Shown: one piece after another, positions 8,993 to 18,234 of the stretch
Layout of the letters: each line of letters opens with the position of its first letter
Numbering within the stretch: the stretch's first letter is position 1
Assembly: GCA_003565775.1 (NCBI GenBank)
Contig: PXAT01000194.1
Location: 1 to 64,000 of the forward strand
From: Ectothiorhodospiraceae bacterium
GTDB taxonomy: Bacteria > Pseudomonadota > Gammaproteobacteria > Nitrococcales > Aquisalimonadaceae
Direction of reading: 5' to 3'
Length of the DNA stretch: 64,000 nt
Notes under the pieces: generated by a model
What the model was told of the DNA's origin: nothing
What the model saw: the letters and a program-made list of their open reading frames with translations, nothing else
The model's database searches: none
Position numbers and translations under genes: made by a program

Positions 8993-9114
8993 GGGCAGTC
9001 CTCCGGGAAGCGCTGCGCATGGTAACATTTTCGATACTGTGAAGAGCTCCGTCGGAACTGGCGGCGGGAGCGACAGTCCATCCCGTTATTCGCAAGCCCG
9101 AATGGAGTTTTCGC

Positions 9115-11745
9115 ATGGCCGACGCCTATGCCCGCCCGCAGACCGTGCTGCTGGCCGACTACCCCCCGCCGAATCACCTGGTCGAGACCGTTGACCTGCG
9201 TTTTGAACTGCAGGCCCGCGGTACCGTCGTCTTCAGCCGACTGCGGATGCGCAGCCGCGACGGGCGTCGCGATCTGCCACTACGCCTCGACGGCAAGAAC
9301 CTCGAACTGCTGGAATTGCGGCTGGACGGCGAGCAGCTCGACGGGGATCGATTCCGCGTGGACGACAGCGGCCTCACCATCGATCGGGTACCCGACGCCT
9401 TCGAACTGGCCGTGACCACGCGCATCGTGCCCGAGGACAACACCGCCCTCGAAGGTCTCTACCGCTCCGGCGACCTGTTCTGCACCCAGTGCGAGGCCGA
9501 AGGGTTTCGCTGCATCACCTACTATCCGGACCGCCCCGACGTGATGGCGGTGTTCACCGTCACCGTGGCTGCGGATCCGTCGCGCTTCCCGGTATTGCTT
9601 TCCAACGGCGACCTGGTGGAGAGCGGCACGCTCGAAGACGGACGCCACTTTGCCCGCTGGCATGACCCGTACCCGAAACCGAGTTACCTGTTCGCGCTGG
9701 TAGCCGGTGATCTGCACCTGCACCAGGACAGCTATACCACTGCATCGGGGCGGACCGTGGACCTGCGGCTCTACGTGGAACACCGCAATGCCGGTCGCAC
9801 CGGTCACGCGATGCAGGCATTGAAGGACTCGATGCGCTGGGACGAGCAGACCTATGGCCTGGAGTACGACCTGGACACCTACATGGTCGTGGCAGTGGAC
9901 GACTTCAACATGGGGGCCATGGAAAACAAGGGGCTCAACGTCTTCAACACGGTCTGTGTACTGGCCGATGCGGAGACTTCCACCGACCAGGATTTCACCA
10001 CTGTCGAAGCGGTGATCGCCCATGAATACTTTCACAACTGGACCGGCAACCGGGTGACCTGCCGCGACTGGTTCCAGCTCAGCCTGAAAGAGGGCCTCAC
10101 GGTCTATCGGGAGCACGAATTCTGCGCCGACATGCACTCGGCGGATGTGCAGCGCATCCATGAAGTCCGCTTGCTGCGCACGGCTCAGTTTCCCGAGGAC
10201 GCGGGTCCGATGGCGCACCCGGTCCGCCCGGACCGGTATGCCGAAATCAGCAATTTCTACACCCCCACCGTCTACAACAAGGGGGCCGAAGTCATTCGCA
10301 TGTACCGCAGCCTGCTCGGTGATGCCGGGTACCGGCGCGGGATTGATCTGTACTTCGAGCGTCATGACGGCCAGGCAGTCACCTGCGATGACTTCCGCGC
10401 AGCAATGGCGGACGCCAACAGCATCGACCTGGAGCAGTTCGGCCTCTGGTACAGCCAGGCCGGCACGCCGCGACTGACGGTCCGTGACCACTACGACGCC
10501 GGGGCGCGCCGCTACACGTTGACCGTTAGCCAGCACTGCCCGCCGACCCCCGGGCAGCAGGACAAGCAGCCGATGCACATGCCCCTGAGCATGGCTCTGC
10601 TGGACGCCGACGGTCAGGCGCTGCCACTGCGTCTGGCCGGCGAGGAGCGCCCGGCAGGCAATGAACGCATCCTCGAACTGCGCGAGCGCGAACACGAGTT
10701 CGTGTTCGAGGACATCGAAGCCACGCCGACACCCAGTCTGCTGCGCGGTTTCTCGGCCCCGGTCAGGCTGGACTACCCGTGGACCGAGGAGCAGCTCGCG
10801 TTCCTGATGGCCTACGACACGGATGGTTTCCGTCGCTGGGAAGCGGGCCAGCAACTGGCACTGAATGTGATGCTGCGCGCACTGGCGTCGGACGGGGCCG
10901 TACAGCTCCCCGCAAGCCTGGCTGATGCCATCGGCCGCGTGCTGGACGCTGCCGACGAGGACCCCTCGTTCTCAGCGGAGACCATGATGCTGCCGTCCGA
11001 GGCCTACCTGGCAGAGCAGCTGGAGGTGGTCGATGTCGAGGCCATCCATCGTGTTCGCGAACAGCTGAAAGCCGCGATCTTCCGGGCCCATGGCGATAGG
11101 CTGCTGGCCGTCTATCACGAGATGCAGGATACCGCCTTCTCCATCAGTGGACGGGCCATGGGGCGACGAGCACTGCGCAACCTGTGCCTCGATTACCTGA
11201 TGCATGGCGATCAGGGCATGGCGCTGGCCATGGCTCAGCAGGCCGATGGCGGCACGATGACCGAACGGCTCGCCGCCCTCGCCCTTCTCTGCCATCAGTC
11301 CGGCAACGAACGCGATACGGCCCTTGAGCAGTTCGCCGCGCGCTGGTCCGACGAGCCGCTGGTGATGAACAAGTGGTTCCGCGTGCAGGCGATGTCCCAA
11401 CGCGAGGACGCACCGGAACTGGTCGAAGCGCTGATGACACACCCGGCCTTCACGTTGCGTAACCCGAACCGCGTGCGCGCCCTGATCGCGGCCTTCGCCC
11501 AGGGTAACCCGGTCGGGTTCCATCGGGCGGACGGCGCCGGCTACCGACTGCTGGCCGACGTGATCACCGAGCTCAACGACATCAATCCGCAGGTTGCCGC
11601 GCGCGTTCTGTTGCCGTTGACCCAGTGGCGCCGGCAGGACGAGGCTCGTCAGCAACTGATGCGTGATCAATTGCAACGGATCGGAAACCTTCCTTCGCTG
11701 TCCAAGGACGTACAGGACGTGGTAGACAGAAGTCTGAAAACCTAG
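9115..11745 (+). CDS. pepN: Aminopeptidase N (M1 family)
   Basis: An 876-aa cytoplasmic zinc aminopeptidase that trims N-terminal residues from peptides released by ATP-dependent proteases. The exopeptidase signature GAMENKG starts at residue 268. The zinc site is HEYFH at 303-307 with the third ligand Glu326 in LKEG. Length is close to Escherichia coli PepN (870 aa), and the C-terminal DUF3458-type Ig-like and helical domains are covered to the end. It is followed by prc on the same strand. Its TAG stop runs directly into the short motif discussed in the findings. Confidence 0.97.
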   Translation: MADAYARPQTVLLADYPPPNHLVETVDLRFELQARGTVVFSRLRMRSRDGRRDLPLRLDGKNLELLELRLDGEQLDGDRFRVDDSGLTIDRVPDAFELAVTTRIVPEDNTALEGLYRSGDLFCTQCEAEGFRCITYYPDRPDVMAVFTVTVAADPSRFPVLLSNGDLVESGTLEDGRHFARWHDPYPKPSYLFALVAGDLHLHQDSYTTASGRTVDLRLYVEHRNAGRTGHAMQALKDSMRWDEQTYGLEYDLDTYMVVAVDDFNMGAMENKGLNVFNTVCVLADAETSTDQDFTTVEAVIAHEYFHNWTGNRVTCRDWFQLSLKEGLTVYREHEFCADMHSADVQRIHEVRLLRTAQFPEDAGPMAHPVRPDRYAEISNFYTPTVYNKGAEVIRMYRSLLGDAGYRRGIDLYFERHDGQAVTCDDFRAAMADANSIDLEQFGLWYSQAGTPRLTVRDHYDAGARRYTLTVSQHCPPTPGQQDKQPMHMPLSMALLDADGQALPLRLAGEERPAGNERILELREREHEFVFEDIEATPTPSLLRGFSAPVRLDYPWTEEQLAFLMAYDTDGFRRWEAGQQLALNVMLRALASDGAVQLPASLADAIGRVLDAADEDPSFSAETMMLPSEAYLAEQLEVVDVEAIHRVREQLKAAIFRAHGDRLLAVYHEMQDTAFSISGRAMGRRALRNLCLDYLMHGDQGMALAMAQQADGGTMTERLAALALLCHQSGNERDTALEQFAARWSDEPLVMNKWFRVQAMSQREDAPELVEALMTHPAFTLRNPNRVRALIAAFAQGNPVGFHRADGAGYRLLADVITELNDINPQVAARVLLPLTQWRRQDEARQQLMRDQLQRIGNLPSLSKDVQDVVDRSLKT

Positions 11746-11768
11746 GGAGACGCTGATTGATTCCCTAG
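11742..11768. repeat. Short palindromic repeat at pepN stop
   Basis: CTAGGGA (11742-11748) and TCCCTAG (11762-11768) flank GACGCTGATTGAT. The block includes the pepN stop codon and resembles the ends of the larger intergenic element found behind glnD (59989-60009). Confidence 0.5.
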
Positions 11769-11838
11769 AAAAACACAACTCCCGGAACGCCGTCCCGGAC
11801 AGTGCAGACGCGCGCAGAACGTGATCAGGAGTCGAAGA

Positions 11839-13941
11839 ATGCCTTACTGGATCAAGAGTCGCTGGGCCAGCGCCCTCGCCGGTGTGCTGCTGCTGGCCCT
11901 GGTTGCCGGCACCTCGCAGGCGGCCCCGGAACCGCTGCAACCGAAAGCCGAACACCCCGACAAGGCGCGGCTAATCGCCAACCTGCTGACACATCAGCAT
12001 TTTCGTAAGCAGCCGATCGATGACATTCTGTCCGCGACGGTGCTCGACTCGTACCTGGATCGCCTCGATGCCGAACGCTATTACCTGCTGGCATCCGACA
12101 TCGAGGAATTCTCCGAGTATCGCGGCCGACTCGATGATCTGCTGATGCAGGGCGATCTGCAGCCGGCCTACACGATCTACGAGCGTTTTCGCGAGCGTAA
12201 CCGCGAACGTGCCAGCTTCGCGCTGGGATTGCTCGACGACGGCCTCGAGTTCGATACCGACGAGGAAATCGAGCTGAACCGCCGCGAGGCGAGCTGGGCA
12301 GCCGATCGGGAAGAGCTGGATGATCTCTGGCGCAAGCGGGTCAAGCATGACGCGCTCACCCTGCTGCTGGCCGGCGAGGGTGAAGAAGAAACGACAGATC
12401 TTCTGCGCAATCGCTACAAGGGCATGAAGGAAAACGTTGAACGTACCGGCTCGGAAGACGTTTTCGAGATGTTCATGGGTGCCTGGTCGCGTGCCTTTGA
12501 TCCCCACACGGCCTACCTCTCGCCGCGCAACTCCCGCGAGTTCGACATTCAGATGCGTCTCTCACTGGAAGGCATCGGTGCTGTCCTGCGCACGCATCGG
12601 GACTTCGTGGAAATCATGGAACTGGTGCCCGGTGGTCCGGCATCACGCAGCGGCCAGCTGCAGCCCGGCGACCGGATCATCGGCGTCGGTCAGGAAGACG
12701 AGGAACTTCAGGATGTGGTCGGCTGGCGCCTGTCCGACGTGGTCGACCTGATCCGCGGACCGCGCGACTCGGAAGTACGTCTGCGTATCCTGCCGGGCTC
12801 GGCCGGTTCGGATTCCACGCCGCGTACCGTGACCCTGGTACGTAACGAAATCCAGCTCGAGGAACAGGCGGCGAAGAGCGAAGTGCGCGAGGTCGAGCGT
12901 GACGGCAGCACCCAGCGCATCGGCGTCATCACGATTCCGGCCTTCTACTCCGACTTTGCCGCGGCTCAGGCCGGCGATGAGGACTATCGCAGCACCACCC
13001 GCGATGTCCGCCGCCTGATTCGCGAGATGGAAGAGGACGCTATCGACGGCATTGTCATCGACCTGCGCGGCAACTCAGGTGGCTCCCTGCAGGAAGCGGC
13101 AGACATGACCGGGCTGTTCATTCCGGAAGGTCCGATCGTGCAGATCAAGCGCAGCGACGGCGACAAGGAAATCATGCGCGACCGGGATACCGGCCTCGCC
13201 TACGACGGACCGCTGTCGGTGATGGTGGACCGATTCAGCGCCTCCGCTTCCGAAATCTTCGCCGGCGCGATCCAGGATTACGGTCGTGGCGTCGTTCTCG
13301 GCGAGCAGACCTTCGGCAAGGGCACGGTGCAGACTCTGGTCGATCTCAACCGCTTCACCCGCAGTCAGAGCGACGACGATGAAGCCGGGCGCCTGAAGCT
13401 CACCATTGCCAAGTTCTACCGGGTCACCGGTAGCAGCACGCAGAAGCGCGGGATCATCCCTGATATCGCGTTCCCGTCTCTCGCCGGGGCCGATGAGGTC
13501 GGGGAAAGCGCTGCTGATAATCCCCTGCCCTGGGACCAGATCGACGGCACGCGCTTTACCCGCTTCGGCGATCTGGACAGCACCATCGCCCTGCTCAAGA
13601 ATCGCCACGAGGAGCGTTCCTCGTCCGACGATGCCTATCAGGCGTTTGTTGCCGAGATGGACAAGCTGTCACGGATGAATGACCGCGAGACCGTCTCATT
13701 GCAACGCGAAGCCCGGGAAATGGATCGTGATCAACGCAACAGCGAGCGTCTGGAAAAGGCCAATCGCCGTCGCGCGGCGCACGGACTGGACCCGATCGAG
13801 TCGCTGGATGAGCTGGATCTGGCTGAAGACGAACCGGATACCCTGCTCGATGCGACCGTGGAGATCATGGCCGACCTGTTCGTGATCGAAAGCAGCCCGG
13901 CCACCGCCCAGCGTTGGGAAAGCCAGCTGGGCAGCAACTGA
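11839..13941 (+). CDS. prc: Tail-specific (C-terminal processing) periplasmic protease
   Basis: A 700-aa periplasmic serine protease of the S41 family that degrades or processes proteins from the C-terminus, including cell-wall enzymes. A signal peptide covers about residues 1-29 (basic start, hydrophobic core, cleavage near SQA). A PDZ domain lies at about 235-330, and the catalytic dyad is Ser469 in FSASASE and Lys494 in TFGKGTVQ. Charged C-terminal helices follow, as in E. coli Prc (682 aa). The ATG at 11839 has AGGAG 8 nt upstream; the earlier GTG at 11821 has no such site. It lies downstream of pepN and ends at a strong intrinsic terminator. Confidence 0.95.
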   Translation: MPYWIKSRWASALAGVLLLALVAGTSQAAPEPLQPKAEHPDKARLIANLLTHQHFRKQPIDDILSATVLDSYLDRLDAERYYLLASDIEEFSEYRGRLDDLLMQGDLQPAYTIYERFRERNRERASFALGLLDDGLEFDTDEEIELNRREASWAADREELDDLWRKRVKHDALTLLLAGEGEEETTDLLRNRYKGMKENVERTGSEDVFEMFMGAWSRAFDPHTAYLSPRNSREFDIQMRLSLEGIGAVLRTHRDFVEIMELVPGGPASRSGQLQPGDRIIGVGQEDEELQDVVGWRLSDVVDLIRGPRDSEVRLRILPGSAGSDSTPRTVTLVRNEIQLEEQAAKSEVREVERDGSTQRIGVITIPAFYSDFAAAQAGDEDYRSTTRDVRRLIREMEEDAIDGIVIDLRGNSGGSLQEAADMTGLFIPEGPIVQIKRSDGDKEIMRDRDTGLAYDGPLSVMVDRFSASASEIFAGAIQDYGRGVVLGEQTFGKGTVQTLVDLNRFTRSQSDDDEAGRLKLTIAKFYRVTGSSTQKRGIIPDIAFPSLAGADEVGESAADNPLPWDQIDGTRFTRFGDLDSTIALLKNRHEERSSSDDAYQAFVAEMDKLSRMNDRETVSLQREAREMDRDQRNSERLEKANRRRAAHGLDPIESLDELDLAEDEPDTLLDATVEIMADLFVIESSPATAQRWESQLGSN

Positions 13942-13975
13942 TCGGCCAGATGCGCTGACAAAGGCTCTGCAGTAG

Positions 13976-14007
13976 AACGGGAACCCACGGGTTCCCGTTT
14001 TTTTTGC
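13976..14007 (+). terminator. Intrinsic terminator of prc
   Basis: AACGGGAACC pairs with GGTTCCCGTT around a 4-nt loop and is followed by eight or more T residues (13998-14005). It lies about 35 nt past the prc stop codon and is a textbook Rho-independent terminator. Confidence 0.93.
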
Positions 14008-14008
14008 G

Positions 14009-14225
14009 TTAACGAAGCTCTGATCTAACCCCGCGTCTGCACCCAACGCCGGTTTTGGTCATCTGGCAAGGACCTTCGACCTGGTATCAACCTCACCGGG
14101 TGTTTCCCCCTATCCCCCGGGGACAGGGTCACGGCGGTTCCGGAGCCGGCATCCGCCCGATCGGCAGCGAAGCCCCATACGTGCCCCGTCTGGAAATCGA
14201 AGTCCACCGTTGGGCCGCGGCTTCC
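14009..14225. repeat. Internally shortened copy of the glnD-downstream element
   Basis: This spacer between prc and recJ is related, in reverse orientation, to the repeat at 59989-60482. Positions 14136-14175 match 60092-60131 (opposite strand) with 3 differences in 40. Positions 14013-14102 match the right end of the other copy, including the terminal AGCTCTGATCT block and the segment CGGTGAGGTT. A second, weaker copy of the 40-nt block lies at about 14180-14215. No gene is supported here. Confidence 0.7.
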
Positions 14226-15974
14226 TTAATCCGATGCCTGCATGTGTTCAACGATCAGCTGCAGGCGCTCCCGACCCTGCCAGTGATTGACGTCCGGCCG
14301 ATAGACCAGATGTACCGTGCGACCCAGCTGATCCCAGCCCCGATCCAGGGCGCGAAAGGCGATGGCCTCGACAGGCCGGGTGTGATCGTCGGCACCGTGC
14401 AGACGGACGTCGAGACGCAGATGCCTGCCGCCCACGACGCGTCGCTGGACAATCTCGAAGTGATCGTCGAACAGCGGCTCCGGAAACGCCTTGCCCCAGG
14501 GGCCCGCGTTACGGAGCGCCTGCGCTGTATCCAGCGTCAGGAGCGATTCCTCCAGACCGCCATCGGTGAGCAGATCCCGGTTCAGCATCGACGGTTCCAG
14601 CGCGTCCTCGGCCGCCTGAATCAGGGCCTGCCGGAAACGCTCGAAATCCGCCGGATCCAGGCTCAGTCCGGCCGCGGCCGCATGGCCACCGAAACTCGGA
14701 ATCAGGCCCGGGTGGCTGGCGCTGACGCGTTCCAGCAGGTCACGGATATGCAAGCCCGGGATCGAGCGCGCGGATCCCTTGAGATTTTCGCCGGCCGCGG
14801 CGAACACCACGACAGGTCGATGAAAGCGTTCTCGCAGACGGGAGGCGAGGATGCCGATCACGCCCTGATGCCAGCGATCATCAACCAGACAGATTGCGGG
14901 TGGTGTGCGTTGCGCGGCCTGCTGCCGCTCCAGCGGCTCGAGAATCGCCAGTGCCTCGCTTTCCATGTTCTGCTCGATGTCGCGCCGCTGCCTGTTCAGG
15001 GCATCCAGTTCCGCAGCCAGCCGCTCCGCCCTGCCTGCGTCATCCGCCAGCAGGCATTCGATACCGATGCCGATATCCTCAAGCCGTCCTGCGGCGTTCA
15101 GGCGCGGGCCGACGGCAAAGCCAAGGTCCGCCGCGGTCAGGCGTGCCGGTTCGCGGCCCGCCACACGCGCCAGCGCGAGAATGCCCGGTCGCGCGCGACC
15201 CGCGCGAATCCGGCGCAGACCCTGCGCCACCAGCACGCGGTTGTTACGATCCAGGGGGACGACATCCGCGACCGTGCCCAGCGCCACCAGATCGAGCCAG
15301 TCCGCCATGGATGGCTGGGGCCGCTGCGGGCCGAACCAGCCAACGGCCCGAAGCGCCTGACGCAAGGCCGCCAGCACGTAGAAGATCACTCCGACACCTG
15401 CCAGATGCTTGCTGGCAAACCCGTCGCCCGCCCGATTGGGGTTGACGATCGCATTCGCGGCCGGCAACTGCTCCGGTGGCAGATGATGGTCGGTTACCAC
15501 CACCGGCATACCGAGTTCCCGCGCCCGGGCGACGCCGGCAACGCTGGAAATGCCGTTATCCACGGTCAAGAGCAGATCGGCAGCCATGGCGTGGGCCTGT
15601 TCGGCGATCGGCGGACTGAGCCCGTAACCGGCCTTGAACCGGTTCGGCACCAGATATTCGACCCGTCGATGGCCCATGGCGCGCAGGGCCAGCACGGTCA
15701 GGGCGCAACTGGTGGCTCCGTCGGCATCGAAATCGCCGACCACGACGATCAGCCCCTCCCGTTGCACCTGTTCCGCCAGCAATGCAACGGCCTGATCCAG
15801 CCCGGAGAGGGCCCCGGAAGGCAGCAGAGCATCCAGCCCGAGATGAAGTTCGCGACGCTCACGTACACCCCGGTTGGCGAACACGCGTGCCAGCAACGGC
15901 GACAGTTCACCATCCCCCAGCAGGGCCTGCTCGAGCTCCACTGGCACGGTGCGCCGCCGGATCGGCCGCTTCAT
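14226..15974 (-). CDS. recJ: Single-stranded-DNA-specific exonuclease RecJ
   Basis: A 582-aa 5'-3' single-strand DNA exonuclease for recombination, mismatch and base-excision repair. The DHH-family metal motifs are present: GDFDADGATS at residues 80-89 and the namesake DHH at 162-164. The DHHA1-type segment (GGHAAAAGLSL) is near residue 430, and a C-terminal OB-like domain follows. Length matches E. coli RecJ (577 aa). Its ATG overlaps the stop of the rpfE-like gene (ATGA). That gene pair is also adjacent in Xanthomonas. Confidence 0.96.
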   Translation of the reverse strand: MKRPIRRRTVPVELEQALLGDGELSPLLARVFANRGVRERRELHLGLDALLPSGALSGLDQAVALLAEQVQREGLIVVVGDFDADGATSCALTVLALRAMGHRRVEYLVPNRFKAGYGLSPPIAEQAHAMAADLLLTVDNGISSVAGVARARELGMPVVVTDHHLPPEQLPAANAIVNPNRAGDGFASKHLAGVGVIFYVLAALRQALRAVGWFGPQRPQPSMADWLDLVALGTVADVVPLDRNNRVLVAQGLRRIRAGRARPGILALARVAGREPARLTAADLGFAVGPRLNAAGRLEDIGIGIECLLADDAGRAERLAAELDALNRQRRDIEQNMESEALAILEPLERQQAAQRTPPAICLVDDRWHQGVIGILASRLRERFHRPVVVFAAAGENLKGSARSIPGLHIRDLLERVSASHPGLIPSFGGHAAAAGLSLDPADFERFRQALIQAAEDALEPSMLNRDLLTDGGLEESLLTLDTAQALRNAGPWGKAFPEPLFDDHFEIVQRRVVGGRHLRLDVRLHGADDHTRPVEAIAFRALDRGWDQLGRTVHLVYRPDVNHWQGRERLQLIVEHMQASD

Positions 15975-17011
15975 GCCGCGACCAACCAGTGCCGAAACGG
16001 GCGCGGTCGCCGCCAGAACGCGCGCAGGGAATGGGGACCAAGCAGAAAGCGCCGGCCTTCGGATTCAAGACAGATGCGGGCAAAGGAGCGCCGGCGCAAC
16101 AACTGAAGCAGCACTGGCGCCCAGCGGTCGCACCAGGACCCGGCCTGGTGTTGCCAGCGGACAAAGCTTTCGCCATCCGTCACCGGCACCAGGGCTTCGG
16201 TCTGCAACAGCACCTGCCCGGCAGTTCGGTCGACGGCCGCGGATCCATGCCAGGTTTCCGGAGGCTCGCATGGTATGCCGGAGGCCGCAGCGAGACCCCG
16301 TGCCAGCGCATCATGGCTGAACACGGCGTTGAAGCGGTTGCAGACGCCATTGGCCGGCAGAGCTCCCCCACCCCACAACCAAATGCCGTTGACCGGCGAC
16401 AGCCCCGCTGCCTGACGGCTCACGTTGAGGGGCGACGCGTGCAACAGCATCTGGATGGCATTCAGATGCCGGATCCAGTGCGCGGCATCCGGACCGTCCG
16501 GCAGACCGTCACGCAGAGACGTGCCGAGTGCCTGCTCCAGAGGCACCGTGTCGAGCTGTGGCGCGCGTTCCGGATCACAGAACAGGTACCAGCCACCGGT
16601 AGCCTGCAACTGCAGGGTGAATCCTTCATCGGCAAAGTAGCCCTGAACATCCTGCTGCAGCGAGCGGCGATCGGCGGGCGACAGGGAGACCGGGCCGGGA
16701 CTCATGATCCGAAGCTGGTCACGGTCGGGCACCAGGTGCACCGGATCAGCACAGAAAACCACATGTCGGCCGGGATGCAGACCATCACCGAGGGCGCGGG
16801 CCGGACCCACAGCCACCCTGCCCTTGTCGTCCAGCAACTGCACAAGCCGCTGCGAGAGCCCGCCCGACACCGGTGTCGGGCGCCGCGCTCGGGACAGCAG
16901 CAGTTCGGCCGGCGCCGCGCCAGGCCCGTCCAGCCGGACATCCGCAGCGGCTTGCGCCGGCAGTGGGCCGAGCAGGCCCGGAGCGAGTACGTGCAGCAGC
17001 GATCCGCTCAT
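15971..17011 (-). CDS. RpfE-like protein (COG4255 family)
   Basis: A 346-aa protein resembling the RpfE/COG4255 family, sometimes labelled cofactor-independent phosphoglycerate mutase-like. The recognisable parts are the segment WYLFCDPERAP (about residues 142-152), a central block on residues 180-215 with the family feature SPVNGIWLWGGG, and the position immediately upstream of recJ, as in the Xanthomonas rpf region. I see no classic phosphoglycerate mutase active-site motif. In Xanthomonas rpfE disruption has only mild effects on exoenzyme production, so the function is unsettled. The start has GGAAGG directly upstream. It sits in the hom-thrC-rpfE-recJ run. Confidence 0.75.
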   Translation of the reverse strand: MSGSLLHVLAPGLLGPLPAQAAADVRLDGPGAAPAELLLSRARRPTPVSGGLSQRLVQLLDDKGRVAVGPARALGDGLHPGRHVVFCADPVHLVPDRDQLRIMSPGPVSLSPADRRSLQQDVQGYFADEGFTLQLQATGGWYLFCDPERAPQLDTVPLEQALGTSLRDGLPDGPDAAHWIRHLNAIQMLLHASPLNVSRQAAGLSPVNGIWLWGGGALPANGVCNRFNAVFSHDALARGLAAASGIPCEPPETWHGSAAVDRTAGQVLLQTEALVPVTDGESFVRWQHQAGSWCDRWAPVLLQLLRRRSFARICLESEGRRFLLGPHSLRAFWRRPRPFRHWLVAA

Positions 17012-17047
17012 GGCCTTCCGGGGTCCCGTGATGGGCCAGACCGCGAC

Positions 17048-18187
17048 TCAGAGTCGATCGAGAATGGCCGTCTTGACCGCATCGAGCGTCGCGGGAATGG
17101 TCTTGATCGCCCCGCCAGACTGCTGGATGGCGATATCCGGATCCTTCAGACCATGGCCGGTCAGTGTGCAGACCACCGTGCTGCCCTCGGGAATCCTGCC
17201 CTGCCGGATGTCACGCATGGCGCCCGCCAGCGAGGCTGCCGACGCGGGCTCGCAGAACACGCCCTCACTGGCTGCCAGCATGCGCTGGGCATCCAGGATT
17301 TCGGCGTCGGTACATTCATCGAACCAGCCTTCCGATTCACGCATCACCGCCAGCGCCGGATCGTAGGACTGCGGATGGCCAATCCGGATCGCCGTTGCCA
17401 CGGTCTCGGGGTCGTCGACCATGTGGCCGCGGATGAACGGTGCGGAACCACTGGCCTGATAGCCCACCATCCGCGGACGCCCGGCGACCATGCTGCTGGC
17501 AAATCGGCAGTTGCCGCCGCAGAACAGGCAGGCATCCGTGAGGTGGTCGCAGTCCGGCTTGGCCGATGACTCGCAGTAGCCGATCCAGTGTCCGGTGATA
17601 TTACCGGCATTGCCGACCGGCAGGCAGTGAAAGTCAGGCGCGCGCTCCAGTTCCTCGATGATCTCGAAGGCGGCGGTCTTCTGACCCTGCAGGCGATAGG
17701 GATTGATCGAATTGACGATGGTCACCGGCGCATGGTCGGCAATGTCCTTGACGATACGCATGCCGGCATCGAAGTTGCCGCTGATCTGCAGCACCTCGGC
17801 GCCGTGCATGATGGCCTGGGCCAGTTTGCCCATGGCGATCTTGCCGTCGGGAATCAGGACGAAGGCGCGAATGCCGGCGCGCGCGGCGTAGGCGGCGGCC
17901 GAGGCCGAGGTGTTGCCGGTAGAGGCGCAGATGATGGCCTCGCTGCCCTCACTGACCGCCTGCGTCACGGCCATGGTCATGCCGCGGTCCTTGAAAGACC
18001 CGGTGGGGTTCAGTCCCTCGAACTTGACGTAGACGTCCACGTCCTTGCCCAGCGTGGCCGGAATGTTGTTCAGCCGGATCAGCGGCGTATTACCCTCGCC
18101 CAGACTGATGATGCGCGCATCATCGCGCACGGGCAGACGGTCACGGTACTTCTCGATCAGGCCGGTGTAGCGGCTTCGGAATGGCAT
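17048..18187 (-). CDS. thrC: Threonine synthase with a Cys-rich insertion
   Basis: A 379-aa PLP enzyme converting O-phosphohomoserine to threonine, the last step of the pathway. The PLP lysine is Lys66 in GSFKDRGM. The phosphate-binding GNAGNI is at about residues 192-197. It belongs to the short, Bacillus-like class. An unusual segment at about 205-236 places five cysteines at 205, 213, 220, 223 and 227 (the last four as C-x6-C-x2-C-x3-C) between the GNAGN loop and the following conserved strand RPRMVGYQASG. The cluster could bind a metal, which is inference. It lies downstream of hom, in the usual pathway order. Confidence 0.95.
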   Translation of the reverse strand: MPFRSRYTGLIEKYRDRLPVRDDARIISLGEGNTPLIRLNNIPATLGKDVDVYVKFEGLNPTGSFKDRGMTMAVTQAVSEGSEAIICASTGNTSASAAAYAARAGIRAFVLIPDGKIAMGKLAQAIMHGAEVLQISGNFDAGMRIVKDIADHAPVTIVNSINPYRLQGQKTAAFEIIEELERAPDFHCLPVGNAGNITGHWIGYCESSAKPDCDHLTDACLFCGGNCRFASSMVAGRPRMVGYQASGSAPFIRGHMVDDPETVATAIRIGHPQSYDPALAVMRESEGWFDECTDAEILDAQRMLAASEGVFCEPASAASLAGAMRDIRQGRIPEGSTVVCTLTGHGLKDPDIAIQQSGGAIKTIPATLDAVKTAILDRL

Positions 18188-18234
18188 GGTCTCGACTCGC
18201 TGTGAATCGCTGCAATCTGCGTGGCAGCGACGGA

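Noticed and set aside
7685-9025. Long + strand open frame opposite the MFS gene
   Set aside because: The - strand frame encodes a clear 12-segment permease with a GGAGGA start. The + frame has low-complexity charged composition only.
14055-16106. Long + strand open frame (683 codons) opposite recJ
   Set aside because: It is antisense to recJ, has no ribosome site or family features, and is rich in Arg, Gln and Pro, as expected for a shadow frame in high-GC DNA.
15782-17569. 595-codon + strand frame across recJ, the rpfE-like gene and thrC
   Set aside because: It runs antisense through three recognisable genes and shows no motif.
17048-18187. Frameshift or broken thrC because of the odd middle segment
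   Set aside because: The frame is intact and the conserved strands on both sides are in phase. The segment is an in-frame insertion.
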